Source: Bradyrhizobium diazoefficiens
GTDB lineage: Bacteria > Pseudomonadota > Alphaproteobacteria > Rhizobiales > Xanthobacteraceae
Reading direction: 5' to 3'
Length of the DNA stretch: 64,000 nucleotides
Assembly: GCF_018131185.1 (NCBI RefSeq)
Contig: NZ_JAFCJE010000004.1
Span: forward strand, 434,001-498,000
Shown: positions 28,264-37,960 of the stretch, piece after piece
Layout: every line of letters begins with the position of its first letter
Position numbering within the stretch: position 1 is the stretch's first letter
Made by a program: the position numbers and the translations under genes
The notes under the pieces: model-generated
Database searches by the model: none
What the model saw: the letters and a program-made list of their open reading frames with translations, nothing else
What the model was told of the DNA's origin: nothing

Positions 28264-29139
28264 ATGTTGAACCGCTTTATGATTTCGGTTGCCGCAGCCG
28301 CGCTCGTCGCCGGCACGGGGCTGGCAAACGCACAGGGTAACATGGGCCGCGACGGCGGCGGTGGCGCGGGCGGCGCGCAGATGCAGCAATCACAGCCTTC
28401 GGGTGGTGCCGCCGAACGTGGTGGCTCGACGGGTCGCGATTCCATGAGCCGTGACAAGGGTACCGTCGGCCAGGCCGGCGGCTCCAGCGACATGAAGTCC
28501 AATCGTGCTTCGGACGACAAGCCCGGTGCCATGAAGGACGAGCGGTCCCCCGGCGGCGCGATGAACAAGAACGCGGCCGAGGACAAGGCTGGCGCGACCA
28601 AGGGCCAGCGCACCGACGAACGCGCCCAGGACAAGTCCCAGCAGGACAAGTCCAAGAGCATGAGCCAGGACACCAGCAAGGACACCACGAAGTCCGGCAA
28701 GGACCAGAAGGACATGAAGGCTGAGGGCAGCAAGAGCGGCGCCCCGACCAACAACGCCGAAAGCCAGAAGGGCACCACGAGCACCAACCAGAACGCTCAG
28801 GGCCAGACGGGGACCAGCACCAACCAGAACGCCCAGGGCCAGAGCTCTACATCGACCACGGTTGGCCAGGCTGGCGCTGGTGCGAAGCTCTCGACCGAGC
28901 AGCGGACCCAGATCACGTCGGTGATCCGCGAGCAACGCGTCGCCCCGGTGACCAACGTGAACTTCTCGGTCTCGATCGGTACCCGCGTGCCGCGCGAAGG
29001 CATTTCGCTGCACGCCCTGCCGTCCCGGGTCGTGACCATCTATCCGGAGTGGCGGGCTTATAAGTACATTATGGTCCGCGAGCAGATCGTGATCATCGAT
29101 CCGGACACCTACGAGATCGTCGCCGTCCTCGACGTTTAA
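28264..29139 (+). CDS. DUF1236 domain secreted protein, long disordered N-part
   Basis: Protein of 291 residues. A signal peptide (MLNRFMISVAAAALVAGTGLANA) is followed by about 190 residues of low-complexity sequence rich in Gly, Ser, Lys, Asp, Gln and Thr, including the repeated block TSTNQNAQGQ. The last 75 residues are the DUF1236 domain: ITSVIREQRVAPVTNVNFSV, then TRVPREGISLHALPSRVV and YIMVREQIVIIDPDTYEIV. The disordered part resembles hydrophilin/stress-type sequences; that is an impression, not proof. It is preceded by an EcfG promoter, as is its paralogue at 61687, so stress induction is likely. Confidence 0.85.
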   Translation: MLNRFMISVAAAALVAGTGLANAQGNMGRDGGGGAGGAQMQQSQPSGGAAERGGSTGRDSMSRDKGTVGQAGGSSDMKSNRASDDKPGAMKDERSPGGAMNKNAAEDKAGATKGQRTDERAQDKSQQDKSKSMSQDTSKDTTKSGKDQKDMKAEGSKSGAPTNNAESQKGTTSTNQNAQGQTGTSTNQNAQGQSSTSTTVGQAGAGAKLSTEQRTQITSVIREQRVAPVTNVNFSVSIGTRVPREGISLHALPSRVVTIYPEWRAYKYIMVREQIVIIDPDTYEIVAVLDV

Positions 29140-29161
29140 GGCCGGTCGCGGTTAACCTCAG

Positions 29162-29190
29162 GGGGCGGGCAGCAATGCCCGCCCTCTTTG
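29162..29190 (+). terminator. terminator after the DUF1236 gene
   Basis: gggcgggca-gcaa-tgcccgccc followed by tcttt, 22 bp past the stop codon. Confidence 0.75.
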
Positions 29191-29365
29191 CGGTTGGCCG
29201 GCAGCCATGCGCCGGACTGGTTAACAAGCGATTTCCGTGGTTTCCACACAGGTTTTTGCGCACTGGATGAGGTACTTGAACCCCTCCGGGAGGGCGTCAA
29301 GGCTTCCCCTCACGCGCATTGTTACCTATAACCCCGCCACGCCGAGCACCTTTTCCGGAATTGGA

Positions 29366-29833
29366 ATGGCTGAACCTGCAACCGACTCGATCCTTGTCCT
29401 GAACGGGCCGAACCTCAACATGTTGGGGACGCGCGAGCCGGAAAAGTATGGCCACGCGACGCTGGCCGACGTCGAAGCGCTGTGCCGAGAGACGGCGGCA
29501 GCCTTCGGTCTCAAGGCCGATTGCCGCCAGTCCAACCGCGAGGGCGAGCTGATCGACTTCATCCACGAGGCGCATGCGCGCAAGATGAAGGGCATCATCA
29601 TCAATGCCGGCGGCTATTCCCACACCTCGATCGCGCTGCACGACGCGCTGCTTGCGGTGCAGATCCCGACGGTCGAAGTGCATGTAACCAACATCCACGC
29701 CCGCGAGAGCTTTCGTCACCATTCCTACACCGCGCGCGCGGCCTTCGCCTCGCTTTGCGGTTTCGGCATCGAGGGCTACCGCCTCGCCATCCAGGGCCTT
29801 GCCGCCAAGCTTGCCATCAAGCCCAAAGCCTGA
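29366..29833 (+). CDS. aroQ: type II 3-dehydroquinate dehydratase
   Basis: Protein of 155 residues, third step of the shikimate pathway (3-dehydroquinate to 3-dehydroshikimate), working as a dodecamer in the cytoplasm. The ATG at 29366 is preferred; it gives the normal family length, with [20 protein letters not shown] at the start. Active-site blocks are [51 protein letters not shown] and the mobile-loop residues near the start. It begins the aroQ-accB-accC run. Confidence 0.95.
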   Translation: MAEPATDSILVLNGPNLNMLGTREPEKYGHATLADVEALCRETAAAFGLKADCRQSNREGELIDFIHEAHARKMKGIIINAGGYSHTSIALHDALLAVQIPTVEVHVTNIHARESFRHHSYTARAAFASLCGFGIEGYRLAIQGLAAKLAIKPKA

Positions 29834-29870
29834 AGCTCCCTCATCAAACAGAACATTCGGATCAAAGAAC

Positions 29871-30359
29871 ATGGCGCGCCAGCCAGACGACAAAGCAGCA
29901 GCAAAGTTTTCCAGCGAGGATTCCGCGCTCGTCCGCGAGCTCGCTTTGCTGCTCGATGAGACCAGTCTCACCGAGATCGAGATCGAACGCGCGGGCCTTC
30001 GCCTGCGCGTCGCCCGCAACATCAGCGTTGCCGCGACCATGCCTTTGCCGATGGCGGCTGCTGCCGCCGCCCTGCCGGTAGCCTCCGCCGCGGCTCCCGC
30101 CGCCGGGCCCGATTTGTCGAAGCATCCCGGCGCCGTCAGCTCCCCGATGGTCGGCACCGCCTATTGGGCGCCGGAGCCGGGCGCCAAGCCGTTCATCGAG
30201 GTCGGCAGCAAGGTCGCGGTCGGACAGACCCTGCTGATCATCGAAGCCATGAAGACCATGAACCAGATCCCCTCGCCGCGCGCCGGCACGGTGACGCAGA
30301 TCCTGGTCGAGGACGGCCAGCCGGTCGAATACGGCGAGCCGCTGGTCATCATTGAGTGA
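29871..30359 (+). CDS. accB: acetyl-CoA carboxylase biotin carboxyl carrier protein
   Basis: Protein of 162 residues. The N-terminal region binds the carboxylase ([20 protein letters not shown]), an Ala/Pro linker follows, and the C-terminal biotinyl domain carries biotin on Lys128 in IEAMKTMN. The family thumb and start ([20 protein letters not shown]) are clear. It carries carboxybiotin between AccC and the carboxyltransferase in fatty-acid synthesis. It lies 37 bp after aroQ and 80 bp before accC; a palindromic sequence lies in that second gap. Confidence 0.95.
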   Translation: MARQPDDKAAAKFSSEDSALVRELALLLDETSLTEIEIERAGLRLRVARNISVAATMPLPMAAAAAALPVASAAAPAAGPDLSKHPGAVSSPMVGTAYWAPEPGAKPFIEVGSKVAVGQTLLIIEAMKTMNQIPSPRAGTVTQILVEDGQPVEYGEPLVIIE

Positions 30360-30361
30360 GG

Positions 30362-30430
30362 GAGTGACGAATAGCGAGTAGCGAATAGTTACTCCTCCCC
30401 ATTCGCCATTCGCTATTCCCCATTCGCCCC
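30362..30430. repeat. imperfect palindrome between accB and accC
   Basis: gaatagcgagtagcgaatag on the left is nearly complementary to cattcgccattcgctattc on the right, with a short A/T- and C-rich loop. Similar gaatagcgaatag arrays occur in intergenic DNA of Bradyrhizobium genomes. Confidence 0.6.
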
Positions 30431-30439
30431 CGAGGCACC

Positions 30440-31798
30440 ATGTTCGACAAGATCCTCATAGCAAATCGCGGCGAGATCGCCCTTCGCATCCTCAGGGCCT
30501 GCAAGGAGCTGGGCATCGCGACCGTCGCCGTGCACTCCACCGCCGACGCCGACGCCATGCATGTGCGCCTGTCGGACGAGAGCGTCTGCATCGGGCCGCC
30601 GGCATCCAAGGACAGCTATCTCAACGTGCCCGCATTGCTCGCGGCCTGCGAGATCACCGGCGCCGATGCCGTGCATCCCGGCTACGGCTTCCTGTCAGAG
30701 AACGCCCGTTTCGCGGAAATCCTGTCCGAGCACAACCTGCATTTCATCGGCCCCAAGGCCGAGCACATCCGCCTGATGGGCGACAAGATCGAGGCGAAGA
30801 AGACCGCCAAGCGCCTGGGCATCCCCGTGGTGCCCGGCTCCGACGGCGCGGTCGGCCCCGATGACGACGCGATCGGGATCGCGAAGCAGATCGGCTTCCC
30901 GGTCCTGGTGAAAGCGGCGGCCGGAGGCGGGGGTCGCGGCATGAAGGTCGCGCACAGCGAGGCCGACCTCCAGATGGCCCTGTCGACGGCGGCCAACGAG
31001 GCCAAATCCGCCTTCGGCGATGCCTCCGTCTACCTGGAAAAGTACCTCCAGAAGCCGCGCCATATCGAGATCCAGATCCTCGGTGACGGCCGCGGCGGCG
31101 CGATTCATCTCGGCGAACGCGATTGTTCGCTGCAACGCCGGCACCAGAAGGTCTGGGAAGAGGGCCCCTCGCCCGTTCTCTCCGCCGCCGCGCGCGCCAA
31201 AATCGGCGAAACCTGCGCCAAAGCGATGCGCGAGATGAAATATCTCGGCGTCGGCACTATCGAGTTCCTGTTCGAGGACGGCGAGTTCTATTTCATCGAG
31301 ATGAACACGCGCATCCAAGTCGAGCATCCCGTTACCGAGAGCATCACCGACATCGACCTCGTGCTGGAGCAGATCCGCATCGCCGCCGGCGGCGACCTGC
31401 CGGCAAAGCAGGACGAGGTCCAGGTCATCGGCCATGCGATCGAATGCCGTATCAACGCCGAAAATCCCCAGACCTTCCGCCCCTCGCCCGGCCGGATCCT
31501 TCAATACCATCCGCCCGGCGGGCTGGGCGTCCGGATCGATTCCGCCGTCTACCAGGGCTACACGATCCCGCCCTATTATGATTCCCTGGTCGGCAAGCTG
31601 ATCGTGCACGGCAAGACCCGCGCCGAATGCCTGATGCGGCTGCGCCGGGCGCTCGACGAGATGGTGGTCGAAGGCATCGAGACCACGCTGCCGCTGTTCC
31701 GGGCGCTGGTGCGCGAAGACGACATCATCAATGGCGACTACCACATCCACTGGCTGGAACAATATTTGGCCGGCAAGGCGGAACCCGCGCCGAAATAA
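30440..31798 (+). CDS. accC: acetyl-CoA carboxylase, biotin carboxylase subunit
   Basis: Protein of 452 residues that carboxylates the biotin on AccB with ATP and bicarbonate. It starts [25 protein letters not shown], as usual. ATP-grasp features are the glycine-rich loop [12 protein letters not shown] (about residues 158-169), QVEHPVTE and [10 protein letters not shown] (metal and catalytic Glu/Arg), and [17 protein letters not shown]. The C-terminal domain is complete. Co-transcribed with accB. Confidence 0.96.
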   Translation: MFDKILIANRGEIALRILRACKELGIATVAVHSTADADAMHVRLSDESVCIGPPASKDSYLNVPALLAACEITGADAVHPGYGFLSENARFAEILSEHNLHFIGPKAEHIRLMGDKIEAKKTAKRLGIPVVPGSDGAVGPDDDAIGIAKQIGFPVLVKAAAGGGGRGMKVAHSEADLQMALSTAANEAKSAFGDASVYLEKYLQKPRHIEIQILGDGRGGAIHLGERDCSLQRRHQKVWEEGPSPVLSAAARAKIGETCAKAMREMKYLGVGTIEFLFEDGEFYFIEMNTRIQVEHPVTESITDIDLVLEQIRIAAGGDLPAKQDEVQVIGHAIECRINAENPQTFRPSPGRILQYHPPGGLGVRIDSAVYQGYTIPPYYDSLVGKLIVHGKTRAECLMRLRRALDEMVVEGIETTLPLFRALVREDDIINGDYHIHWLEQYLAGKAEPAPK

Positions 31799-31813
31799 TC
31801 TGCCTTCCTTCGT

Positions 31814-31838
31814 GGAACCCTTTGGCCCCTTTCGCGTT
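31814..31838 (+). promoter_or_regulatory. EcfG-type general stress promoter for the kinase operon
   Basis: GGAAC (31814-31818), 16 bp, CGTT (31835-31838), matching the EcfG consensus exactly. It lies in the gap between accC and the first kinase gene and ends about 68 bp before the kinase start. Confidence 0.75.
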
Positions 31839-31905
31839 CTGGACGGTTGGGGCCAGTTCCAAGGGGGCGTATTGAATTCCACTGAATATAGACCGGTGAA
31901 CCGCC

Positions 31906-33432
31906 GTGATGGCTGACGCCCAGCGACGGCGCGCGTTCTGGCAGATCCTGCTGTTCTCGGCGGGCCTTGTGGTGCTGACCGTGATCAGCGCCGGCTCCGT
32001 CTATCTCGTCAACAAGGCACGGGAGGATAGCAAATGGGTGGTTCATACGATCGAGGCCGAGAACCAGATTAACGCTCTTCTGCTGGAAATCCGGCGTGCC
32101 GAGAGCACCGCCCGCGGCTACTTGCTGACGCGACGGTCGGATTTCAAGGTAGACCATGACAAAGCCGTGGCGGCGATCGTCCCCGCGCTCGATAGGCTCA
32201 CACGCCTGATCGGCGACAATCCGGAGCAGCGCAAAAGCATTGAAAAGCTGAGCTCGGCGATCGAGACCCGACTCGGTCAATTTGCGCAGGAGATGGATTT
32301 TATCCGCCTGGATCAGCCGGAAAAAGCCGCTGCATTGGTGCGCGAACTCGCCTCTGCCGATACCACGGCCACGATCAGCGAAGTCGCGACGGGAATGCTT
32401 CGGGAGGAGGAGCGCCTGTTCCACCTGCGCACCGCCAACTCCGACCGCAGTCAGACCACCGCCGCCTCGATGACGGGCATCGGCTCAGGCCTGGTCGTGG
32501 TTCTGGCGCTGATCTCGATCTGGCTGGTGCGACGCTCGGCAGTCGCCCGCGACGAGGCCGAGAATCGCCTGCGCGAGGCCTTCGCCAACCTCGAATCGGT
32601 CGTGGAGGAACGCACGGCGGACCTGCGCGAGGCCAACGACGAGATCCAGCGCTTTGCCTATATCGTCAGCCACGATCTGCGATCGCCGCTCGTCAACATC
32701 ATGGGTTTCACCAGCGAGCTCGATGAGCTCGGCAACGACATCTTTCGCCGCATCGGCAGCCTCGCCCAAGTCCCTGCGGACGGACCGCCGCTCGCGCCCG
32801 CAGGGCCCGGCGAGATCGCGCTCGAGGGCGCCGACAAGCAGCTCTCGGAGGATTTTTCCGAAGCGCTCGGCTTCATCAAGTCGTCGATCGCCAAGATGGA
32901 CCGGCTGATCTCGGCGATCCTCAACCTCACCCGCGAAGGCCGGCGCGAATTCCAGCCCGTGAAGATCGACACCAGCGAGCTGATCGAGGCGATCGTGTCG
33001 ACGCTGGCGCACCAGGCCGCCGAGGCGCAGGCCGAGATCCACCTCGAGGCCCTGCCCGATATCGTGAGCGACCGGCTCGCGCTCGAGCAGATCTTCTCCA
33101 ACCTGATCGACAATGCGATCAAATATCTGAAGCGCGGAGTGCCCGGAGAGATCAGAATCCGCGGGCGGACCAAGCTCGGCTATGCGATCTTCGAGATCAG
33201 CGACAATGGCCGCGGGATCGATCCGAAGGATCACCAGCGGATCTTCGACCTGTTCCGCCGCGCGGGAACCCAGGACAAGCCCGGCCAGGGCATCGGTCTT
33301 GCGCATGTGCGTGCACTTGTGCGTCGCCTCGGCGGCACCATGTCGGTATCATCGGAACTGAACGCGGGCAGCACCTTCACCATCACGCTGCCGATCGCCT
33401 GGAACGTCAGCAACCGGAACAGAGATCGATGA
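31906..33432 (+). CDS. CHASE3 sensor histidine kinase
   Basis: Protein of 508 residues (GTG at 31906 directly followed by ATG at 31909; either may start). Two membrane helices (about 11-33 and 190-212) flank a helical periplasmic CHASE3 domain (RRAESTARGYLLTRR). A cytoplasmic coiled coil leads to the HisKA motif FAYIVSHDLRSPLVN with phospho-acceptor His256 (from GTG). The ATPase domain shows the N box NLIDNAIKYLKRG, G1 ISDNGRGID and G2 GQGIGLAHVRALV. This is first of three overlapping genes (ATGA with the next). It lies between accC and aat and has its own EcfG-type promoter. Confidence 0.92.
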   Translation: MMADAQRRRAFWQILLFSAGLVVLTVISAGSVYLVNKAREDSKWVVHTIEAENQINALLLEIRRAESTARGYLLTRRSDFKVDHDKAVAAIVPALDRLTRLIGDNPEQRKSIEKLSSAIETRLGQFAQEMDFIRLDQPEKAAALVRELASADTTATISEVATGMLREEERLFHLRTANSDRSQTTAASMTGIGSGLVVVLALISIWLVRRSAVARDEAENRLREAFANLESVVEERTADLREANDEIQRFAYIVSHDLRSPLVNIMGFTSELDELGNDIFRRIGSLAQVPADGPPLAPAGPGEIALEGADKQLSEDFSEALGFIKSSIAKMDRLISAILNLTREGRREFQPVKIDTSELIEAIVSTLAHQAAEAQAEIHLEALPDIVSDRLALEQIFSNLIDNAIKYLKRGVPGEIRIRGRTKLGYAIFEISDNGRGIDPKDHQRIFDLFRRAGTQDKPGQGIGLAHVRALVRRLGGTMSVSSELNAGSTFTITLPIAWNVSNRNRDR

Positions 33433-33869
33433 CCCAGCCTGTCACCATCATCATGATCGAGGACGACGAGGGCCACGCCCGGCTGATCGAGCGCAACATC
33501 CGCCGATCCGGCGTCAACAACGAGATCGTCTCCTTCAAGAACGGCACGGACGCGATGCAGCACCTGTTCGGCGCCGACGGCAGCGGGCTCGTGCAGAAGG
33601 GCAATGCGCTCTTGATCCTGCTCGACCTCAATTTGCCCGACATGACCGGGATCGACATCCTGAGGCAGATCAAGGAAAACACATATCTGAAGGCTTCGCC
33701 CGTCGTGGTGCTGACCACCACCGACGATTCCCAGGAAATCAAGCGCTGCTACGAGCTAGGCTGCAACGTCTACATCACCAAGCCCGTCAACTACGAGAAT
33801 TTCGCCAATGCCATCCGGCAGCTCGGCCTGTTCTTCTCGGTCATCCAGGTCCCGCCCGCCGCCCCATGA
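33429..33869 (+). CDS. single-domain response regulator (Rcp1-like)
   Basis: Protein of 146 residues, one receiver domain only. Acidic pocket IIMIEDDEG (Glu11-Asp13), phospho-acceptor Asp66 in LLILLDLNLPDMTG, Thr in VVVLTTTDD and Lys in YITKPVNYENF. The CYELGCNVYITKPV block is typical of Rcp1-type regulators that work with phytochrome-like or CHASE3 kinases. It has no output domain, so it should pass phosphate or bind a partner. Its ATG overlaps the kinase stop and its own stop overlaps the next ATG, so all three genes are translationally coupled. Confidence 0.92.
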   Translation: MTQPVTIIMIEDDEGHARLIERNIRRSGVNNEIVSFKNGTDAMQHLFGADGSGLVQKGNALLILLDLNLPDMTGIDILRQIKENTYLKASPVVVLTTTDDSQEIKRCYELGCNVYITKPVNYENFANAIRQLGLFFSVIQVPPAAP

Positions 33870-34981
33870 ACCAGCGCACACCCACCCTGCTCTACATCGA
33901 TGACGACGGTGCGCTGGCGCGCCTGGTCGATCGCGGCCTGACGCGGCGCGGCTACAGGGTCGTCCATGCCGCGAGCGGCGAGGAAGGTCTGGAGCACATC
34001 CGCCGCGCGAGTGCCCAGGGGACTATCGACGGCGGCATCGACGTGGTTGCGCTCGACCAGTATATGCCCGGCCTCGATGGGTTGGAGACGCTGGAGCAGA
34101 TCATGGCGATCCCGGGGGCGCCGCCGGTGGTGTTCGTCACGGCCTCGCAGGACTCCAACATCGCGGTCACCGCGCTGAAGGCCGGCGCGGCCGACTATCT
34201 CGTCAAGGACGTCACGGGCGATTTCATTCCCCTGCTCCACGTCGCAGCCGAGGGCGCGCTGCGCCAGGCCGAACTGCAGAAGGCGCGCGAGGAAGCCGAA
34301 GCCGAGATTCATGCCTCGCGTGACCGCTATGCGGCGCTTGCCGCCGAACGCGAGCTGCTGCTGCGCGAGGTCAATCACCGCGTCGGCAACTCGCTGCAGA
34401 TCATCGCTTCGCTGCTGCACCTTCAGGCAAGCTCCGCTGCGCACGACGAGGTCAAGGCGGCACTGACCAATGCGATGGGCCGCGTCGCCGCGGTCGCGCA
34501 GGTGCACCGGCGCCTCTACACCTCGCAGGATCTGAAGAGCGTGGTCCTGAACCAGTATCTTGATTCTCTGCTTGAGGATCTCCGCCGCTCTGCCGAAGGC
34601 AACCGGATGTCGCGCCTCACACTGAAAGCCGAGCCGATCGAGATCGATCCTGACCGCGCGGTCGCCGTCGGCATCATCGTCAACGAGCTGGTGATGAACG
34701 CGGTGAAATACGCCTATCCTGACGGCGCCGGCCCCATCCATGTCGAGCTGAACTCGAAAGGCGACGATCTCCTGCTGTCGATCACCGACAACGGCGTCGG
34801 CGACAACGTCAAGGCCGATCCGCGCTCCACGGGCATGGGCCAGCGCATCGTCGCGGCCATGGCCTCCAAGCTCGACGCCTCGGTCGAGCGCGATCCCGCG
34901 CATTCCGGAACCCGGATCATTCTGAAGTTCAGTCGCGTGCCGGCAAACCACGGCAAGGCTAACACCGCCGCAGCGGGTTGA
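33866..34981 (+). CDS. receiver-HisKA_2 hybrid histidine kinase
   Basis: Protein of 371 residues with no membrane segment. The N-terminal receiver (residues 6-125) has LLYIDDDG and phospho-acceptor Asp64 in VVALDQYMPGLDG. A coiled coil leads to a HisKA_2 domain with His171 in LLREVNHRVGNSLQIIASLLHLQ. The ATPase part has IIVNELVMNAVKYAYPDG and LLLSITDNGVG. HisKA_2/HWE kinases feed the PhyR-NepR-EcfG stress cascade in several alphaproteobacteria. Together with the EcfG promoter at 31814 this suggests a place in that cascade, an inference to be tested. No phyR or nepR is in the window. Confidence 0.9.
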   Translation: MNQRTPTLLYIDDDGALARLVDRGLTRRGYRVVHAASGEEGLEHIRRASAQGTIDGGIDVVALDQYMPGLDGLETLEQIMAIPGAPPVVFVTASQDSNIAVTALKAGAADYLVKDVTGDFIPLLHVAAEGALRQAELQKAREEAEAEIHASRDRYAALAAERELLLREVNHRVGNSLQIIASLLHLQASSAAHDEVKAALTNAMGRVAAVAQVHRRLYTSQDLKSVVLNQYLDSLLEDLRRSAEGNRMSRLTLKAEPIEIDPDRAVAVGIIVNELVMNAVKYAYPDGAGPIHVELNSKGDDLLLSITDNGVGDNVKADPRSTGMGQRIVAAMASKLDASVERDPAHSGTRIILKFSRVPANHGKANTAAAG

Positions 34982-35042
34982 CCTCGCGCCCTCCTGCGCA
35001 CCCCATCGCAACCGCATCGCGATCCTGCTATGATTGCGAACC

Positions 35043-35726
35043 ATGACTTCGCGCGACTCCGCCCCGTCTGAAATCACACCGGCCGTGCTGCTGCGCGCCT
35101 ATGCCTGCGGCATCTTCCCGATGGCGGAAAGCGCCGACGATCCGACTCTGTTCTGGGTCGAGCCGGAGTTGCGCGGCGTCATTCCCCTCGATGGATTTCG
35201 CGTCGCCTCGCGGCTCGCGCGCACCGTGCGGTCGGATGTATTTCGCGTGACCGTCAACACCGCGTTCAAGGCGACCATCGCCGGCTGTGCCGCGCCCCAG
35301 GCCGGACGCGAGGACACCTGGATCAACAAGCGCATCCGTGACCTCTATGGCGGCCTGTACGAACTCGGCCATTGCCACAGCGTCGAGGCCTGGCAGGGTG
35401 AGGATCTCGTCGGCGGCCTGTACGGCGTCAGCCTGGGGCGCGCCTTCTTCGGGGAGAGCATGTTCCACACCGCACGCGATGCCTCGAAGGTCGCGCTGGT
35501 GCATCTGGTGGCGCGGCTCATCCATGGCGGCTTCGAGCTGCTCGACACCCAATATGTCACGGAGCATTTGAAGAGCTTCGGCGCAGCCGAGATCTCGCGG
35601 CGGCGCTATACCGCACTGCTCGACAAGGCGCTCGCCGGCGAGCCCGGCGATTTCCTCAGGCTCTCGGCCGGTGACGCCGTCCCGGGCGCACGCGCGCTCG
35701 AGATCATCGCCTCGCGACAAGAATGA
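35043..35726 (+). CDS. aat: leucyl/phenylalanyl-tRNA--protein transferase
   Basis: Protein of 227 residues that adds Leu or Phe to N-terminal Lys/Arg of proteins, marking them for ClpAP. The ATG at 35043 is preferred over the TTG 9 bp upstream. Family motifs are [54 protein letters not shown] and [15 protein letters not shown]. The length is normal. The neighbours accC upstream and DUF2155 downstream are usual in alphaproteobacteria, but here the stress kinase operon lies between accC and aat. Confidence 0.95.
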   Translation: MTSRDSAPSEITPAVLLRAYACGIFPMAESADDPTLFWVEPELRGVIPLDGFRVASRLARTVRSDVFRVTVNTAFKATIAGCAAPQAGREDTWINKRIRDLYGGLYELGHCHSVEAWQGEDLVGGLYGVSLGRAFFGESMFHTARDASKVALVHLVARLIHGGFELLDTQYVTEHLKSFGAAEISRRRYTALLDKALAGEPGDFLRLSAGDAVPGARALEIIASRQE

Positions 35727-35765
35727 TGGAAAGCTGGGTCAGCGGCCGAACCCAGTGGATTTGGC

Positions 35766-36794
35766 CTACCGACCAAACCCGGGAATACCGAACAGGCCTG
35801 GCCGCTGCTCGGGCGGCGGAGGCGGCGGTGCCGGTTGCTGCTGCTGAATGGGCGGCAAGGGCTGCGGCGGACGCTGCTGGACCTGCTTGGGCGCGGCCTT
35901 CTTCTGCGCGGGCGGCGGTGGCGCGGGCTTGGTCGCGGGATCCGGTGCCGCAGTCGCGATGGTCTGCTGCGGCTCTTTGCAGTCGGTGAGCCAGATGTCG
36001 TAGATCGGGTGCTCGACACCGTGCAGGCCGGGACTTGCGGCGTACATCCAGCCCGAAAAGATGCGCTTCACCTCGCCCTGCAAGGTGATCTCGTCGACCT
36101 CGACGAAGGCGTCGGTGTTGGTGGCCTCCGTCGCCGGCCGCGTGTAGCAGGCGTCGGTCTTGACGCGCAGCGCGCCGAACTGGACCGTCTCGCCGATCTC
36201 CTCGTCGAAATTGATGATGCGTCCGGTGATCTTGTCGAGACCGGAGAAGGTCGCCTTCTTGTTCACGATCTTCTGGGCCGGCGGCTCGGTGACGACCTCG
36301 TCGCCCGGCTGCAGGCTCGCCGGCGTCTGCGGCACGGCGCCCGGGGCGCCCTTCTGCTGCGGCTGGCGCTGACCGGGCGCACCCGGGGCTTGCGGACCGG
36401 GCGGCGCAATCGCCGCGGAGGGCGGCTGGTTCGGCGGCGCGACGGTGGAGCCCGGGGGCGGCGCCAGCGGCTGGGTCTCGACCGGCCCGGGCATCACGTT
36501 CCCCTGTCGGCCCGGCGGCGGCGGCATCGGGCGCGACGGCAGCACACGGCCCTGCGGCGGCAGCTCCGGCACCTCTTCGTCGTCGTCGGGGATCTGCTGC
36601 GGCTGCTGCTGGCCGCGCGGAATGTTGCCGGGCGGCCGCAGCGGCGGCGGATCGGAAAAGATCGTGCCGATCTGCGCCTGAGCCGGCGTCGCAACCGTCA
36701 GTGCGTTGGCGGCCAAAAGCGCCGCAAGACCTGTCAGGGTAATGGTTCGAAACATCTCGCGCGGCTTCAACAGCGAATCGGGCTTGTTGGACAT
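35766..36794 (-). CDS. DUF2155 domain secreted protein, Pro/Gln-rich
   Basis: Protein of 342 residues from the ATG at 36794; the frame is open further upstream but without sense as protein. A signal peptide (MFRTITLTGLAALLAANALTVATPAQA) is preceded by a charged stretch. A Pro/Gln-rich disordered region of about 120 residues follows. The DUF2155 domain (about 160-280) shows LDKITGRIINFDEEIGETVQFGALRV, CYTRPATE and IFSGWMYAASPGLHGVEHPIYDIWLTDC. The tail is Pro/Gln-rich. It converges with aat. Function unknown; the family is conserved next to aat and NDUFA12-like genes. Confidence 0.88.
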   Translation of the reverse strand: MSNKPDSLLKPREMFRTITLTGLAALLAANALTVATPAQAQIGTIFSDPPPLRPPGNIPRGQQQPQQIPDDDEEVPELPPQGRVLPSRPMPPPPGRQGNVMPGPVETQPLAPPPGSTVAPPNQPPSAAIAPPGPQAPGAPGQRQPQQKGAPGAVPQTPASLQPGDEVVTEPPAQKIVNKKATFSGLDKITGRIINFDEEIGETVQFGALRVKTDACYTRPATEATNTDAFVEVDEITLQGEVKRIFSGWMYAASPGLHGVEHPIYDIWLTDCKEPQQTIATAAPDPATKPAPPPPAQKKAAPKQVQQRPPQPLPPIQQQQPAPPPPPPEQRPGLFGIPGFGR

Positions 36795-37002
36795 TCTACA
36801 GGGGTTACCGCCGCTCGCAGGCCCTCCGGTTAACACGGCGAATACGGCGGGGGAAGGGCGGCATCCCTGCCCTTCCCGGCCCCGTCTGGCCAGACCGGCT
36901 TCCGGATGGGATAGTCGGAGGCTCCTTCCCGAACCCGAGGCGGGCACCGTCCGCCGAAAACGGGGCTCCAACCATGACTGGAAAACCCAGAGGCCGCCTT
37001 TA

Positions 37003-37950
37003 ATGCCCGTTGTGCTCGATCCCGACGCCGCCGCCGTCTACAGGGCCTTCCAAGAAGCCGGCCGCCCTGCCTACGAGACCCTGACCGCAGCGGAAGCCCG
37101 CGCCTATTACGCGCAGGCGCGCTTTGCCACCAATCCGGAGCCGCCGGAGCTCGCCCGCGTCGAAGCGCTCGCGATCCCGGCCCCACACGGCGCCATCCCT
37201 GCCCGCCTCTACGTCCCGAAGGAGCCGCGCCGGCACGACGGCCTGTCGCCGGCGCTGGTGTTCTTCCATGGCGGCGGCTGGGTGGTCGGCGATCTCGACT
37301 CTCACGACGTCGTCTGCCGTCAGCTCGCAGTCGAAGGCGCGCTGATCGTGATCTCGGTCGACTATCGCCTCGCACCCGAGCACAAATTTCCCGCCGCCAT
37401 CGAGGACGCCATCGCCGCGACCACATGGGTTGCCGCAAACGCGCGCGAGCTCGGCATCGACGCCTCACGCCTGTCGATCGGCGGCGACAGCGCCGGCGGC
37501 AATCTCACCGCCGTCGTGGCGCTCGCCGCGCGCGACGGCAACGGTCCCGCGATCGCGGGCCAGGTGCTGATCTATCCAGCGACCGATTTCGCCATGACCC
37601 ATGGCTCCCACAGCGAGCCCGAGACCAGCGTGTTGCTGACGCATTCGGTGATCCGCTGGTTCCGCGACCATTATCTGAACGGCGCCGCCGACATCCACGA
37701 CTGGCGCGCTTCGCCGGCGCGCGCGCAAGACCTCGCCGGCCTGCCGCCGGCCTATGTGCTGACAGCCGGCGCCGATCCCCTGCGCGACGAAGGCGACGAA
37801 TATGCCGAACGCCTCAGGCAGGCCGGCGTGCCCGTGACCACCAAGCACTATCCCGGTCAGTTCCACGGCTTCTTCACGATGGGAAAGTTGTTGCGAGAGG
37901 CGACCGCTGCCGTGAGCGAGATCGGCGCGTGGTTGAAGGGATTGGGCTGA
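37003..37950 (+). CDS. alpha/beta hydrolase (hormone-sensitive-lipase family esterase)
   Basis: Protein of 315 residues. The oxyanion motif HGGGW (FFHGGGWVVGDLDS), the nucleophile elbow GDSAGG (GGDSAGGNL), the Asp in TAGADPLRDEGD and the His in PGQFHGFF give a full HSL/type IV carboxylesterase triad. No signal peptide, so it is cytoplasmic. The substrate is unknown; short-chain esters are usual. The start at 37003 gives the normal length; the frame is open far upstream. The next gene starts 10 bp after the stop. Confidence 0.9.
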   Translation: MPVVLDPDAAAVYRAFQEAGRPAYETLTAAEARAYYAQARFATNPEPPELARVEALAIPAPHGAIPARLYVPKEPRRHDGLSPALVFFHGGGWVVGDLDSHDVVCRQLAVEGALIVISVDYRLAPEHKFPAAIEDAIAATTWVAANARELGIDASRLSIGGDSAGGNLTAVVALAARDGNGPAIAGQVLIYPATDFAMTHGSHSEPETSVLLTHSVIRWFRDHYLNGAADIHDWRASPARAQDLAGLPPAYVLTAGADPLRDEGDEYAERLRQAGVPVTTKHYPGQFHGFFTMGKLLREATAAVSEIGAWLKGLG

Positions 37951-37960
37951 CGGCGCCTGC

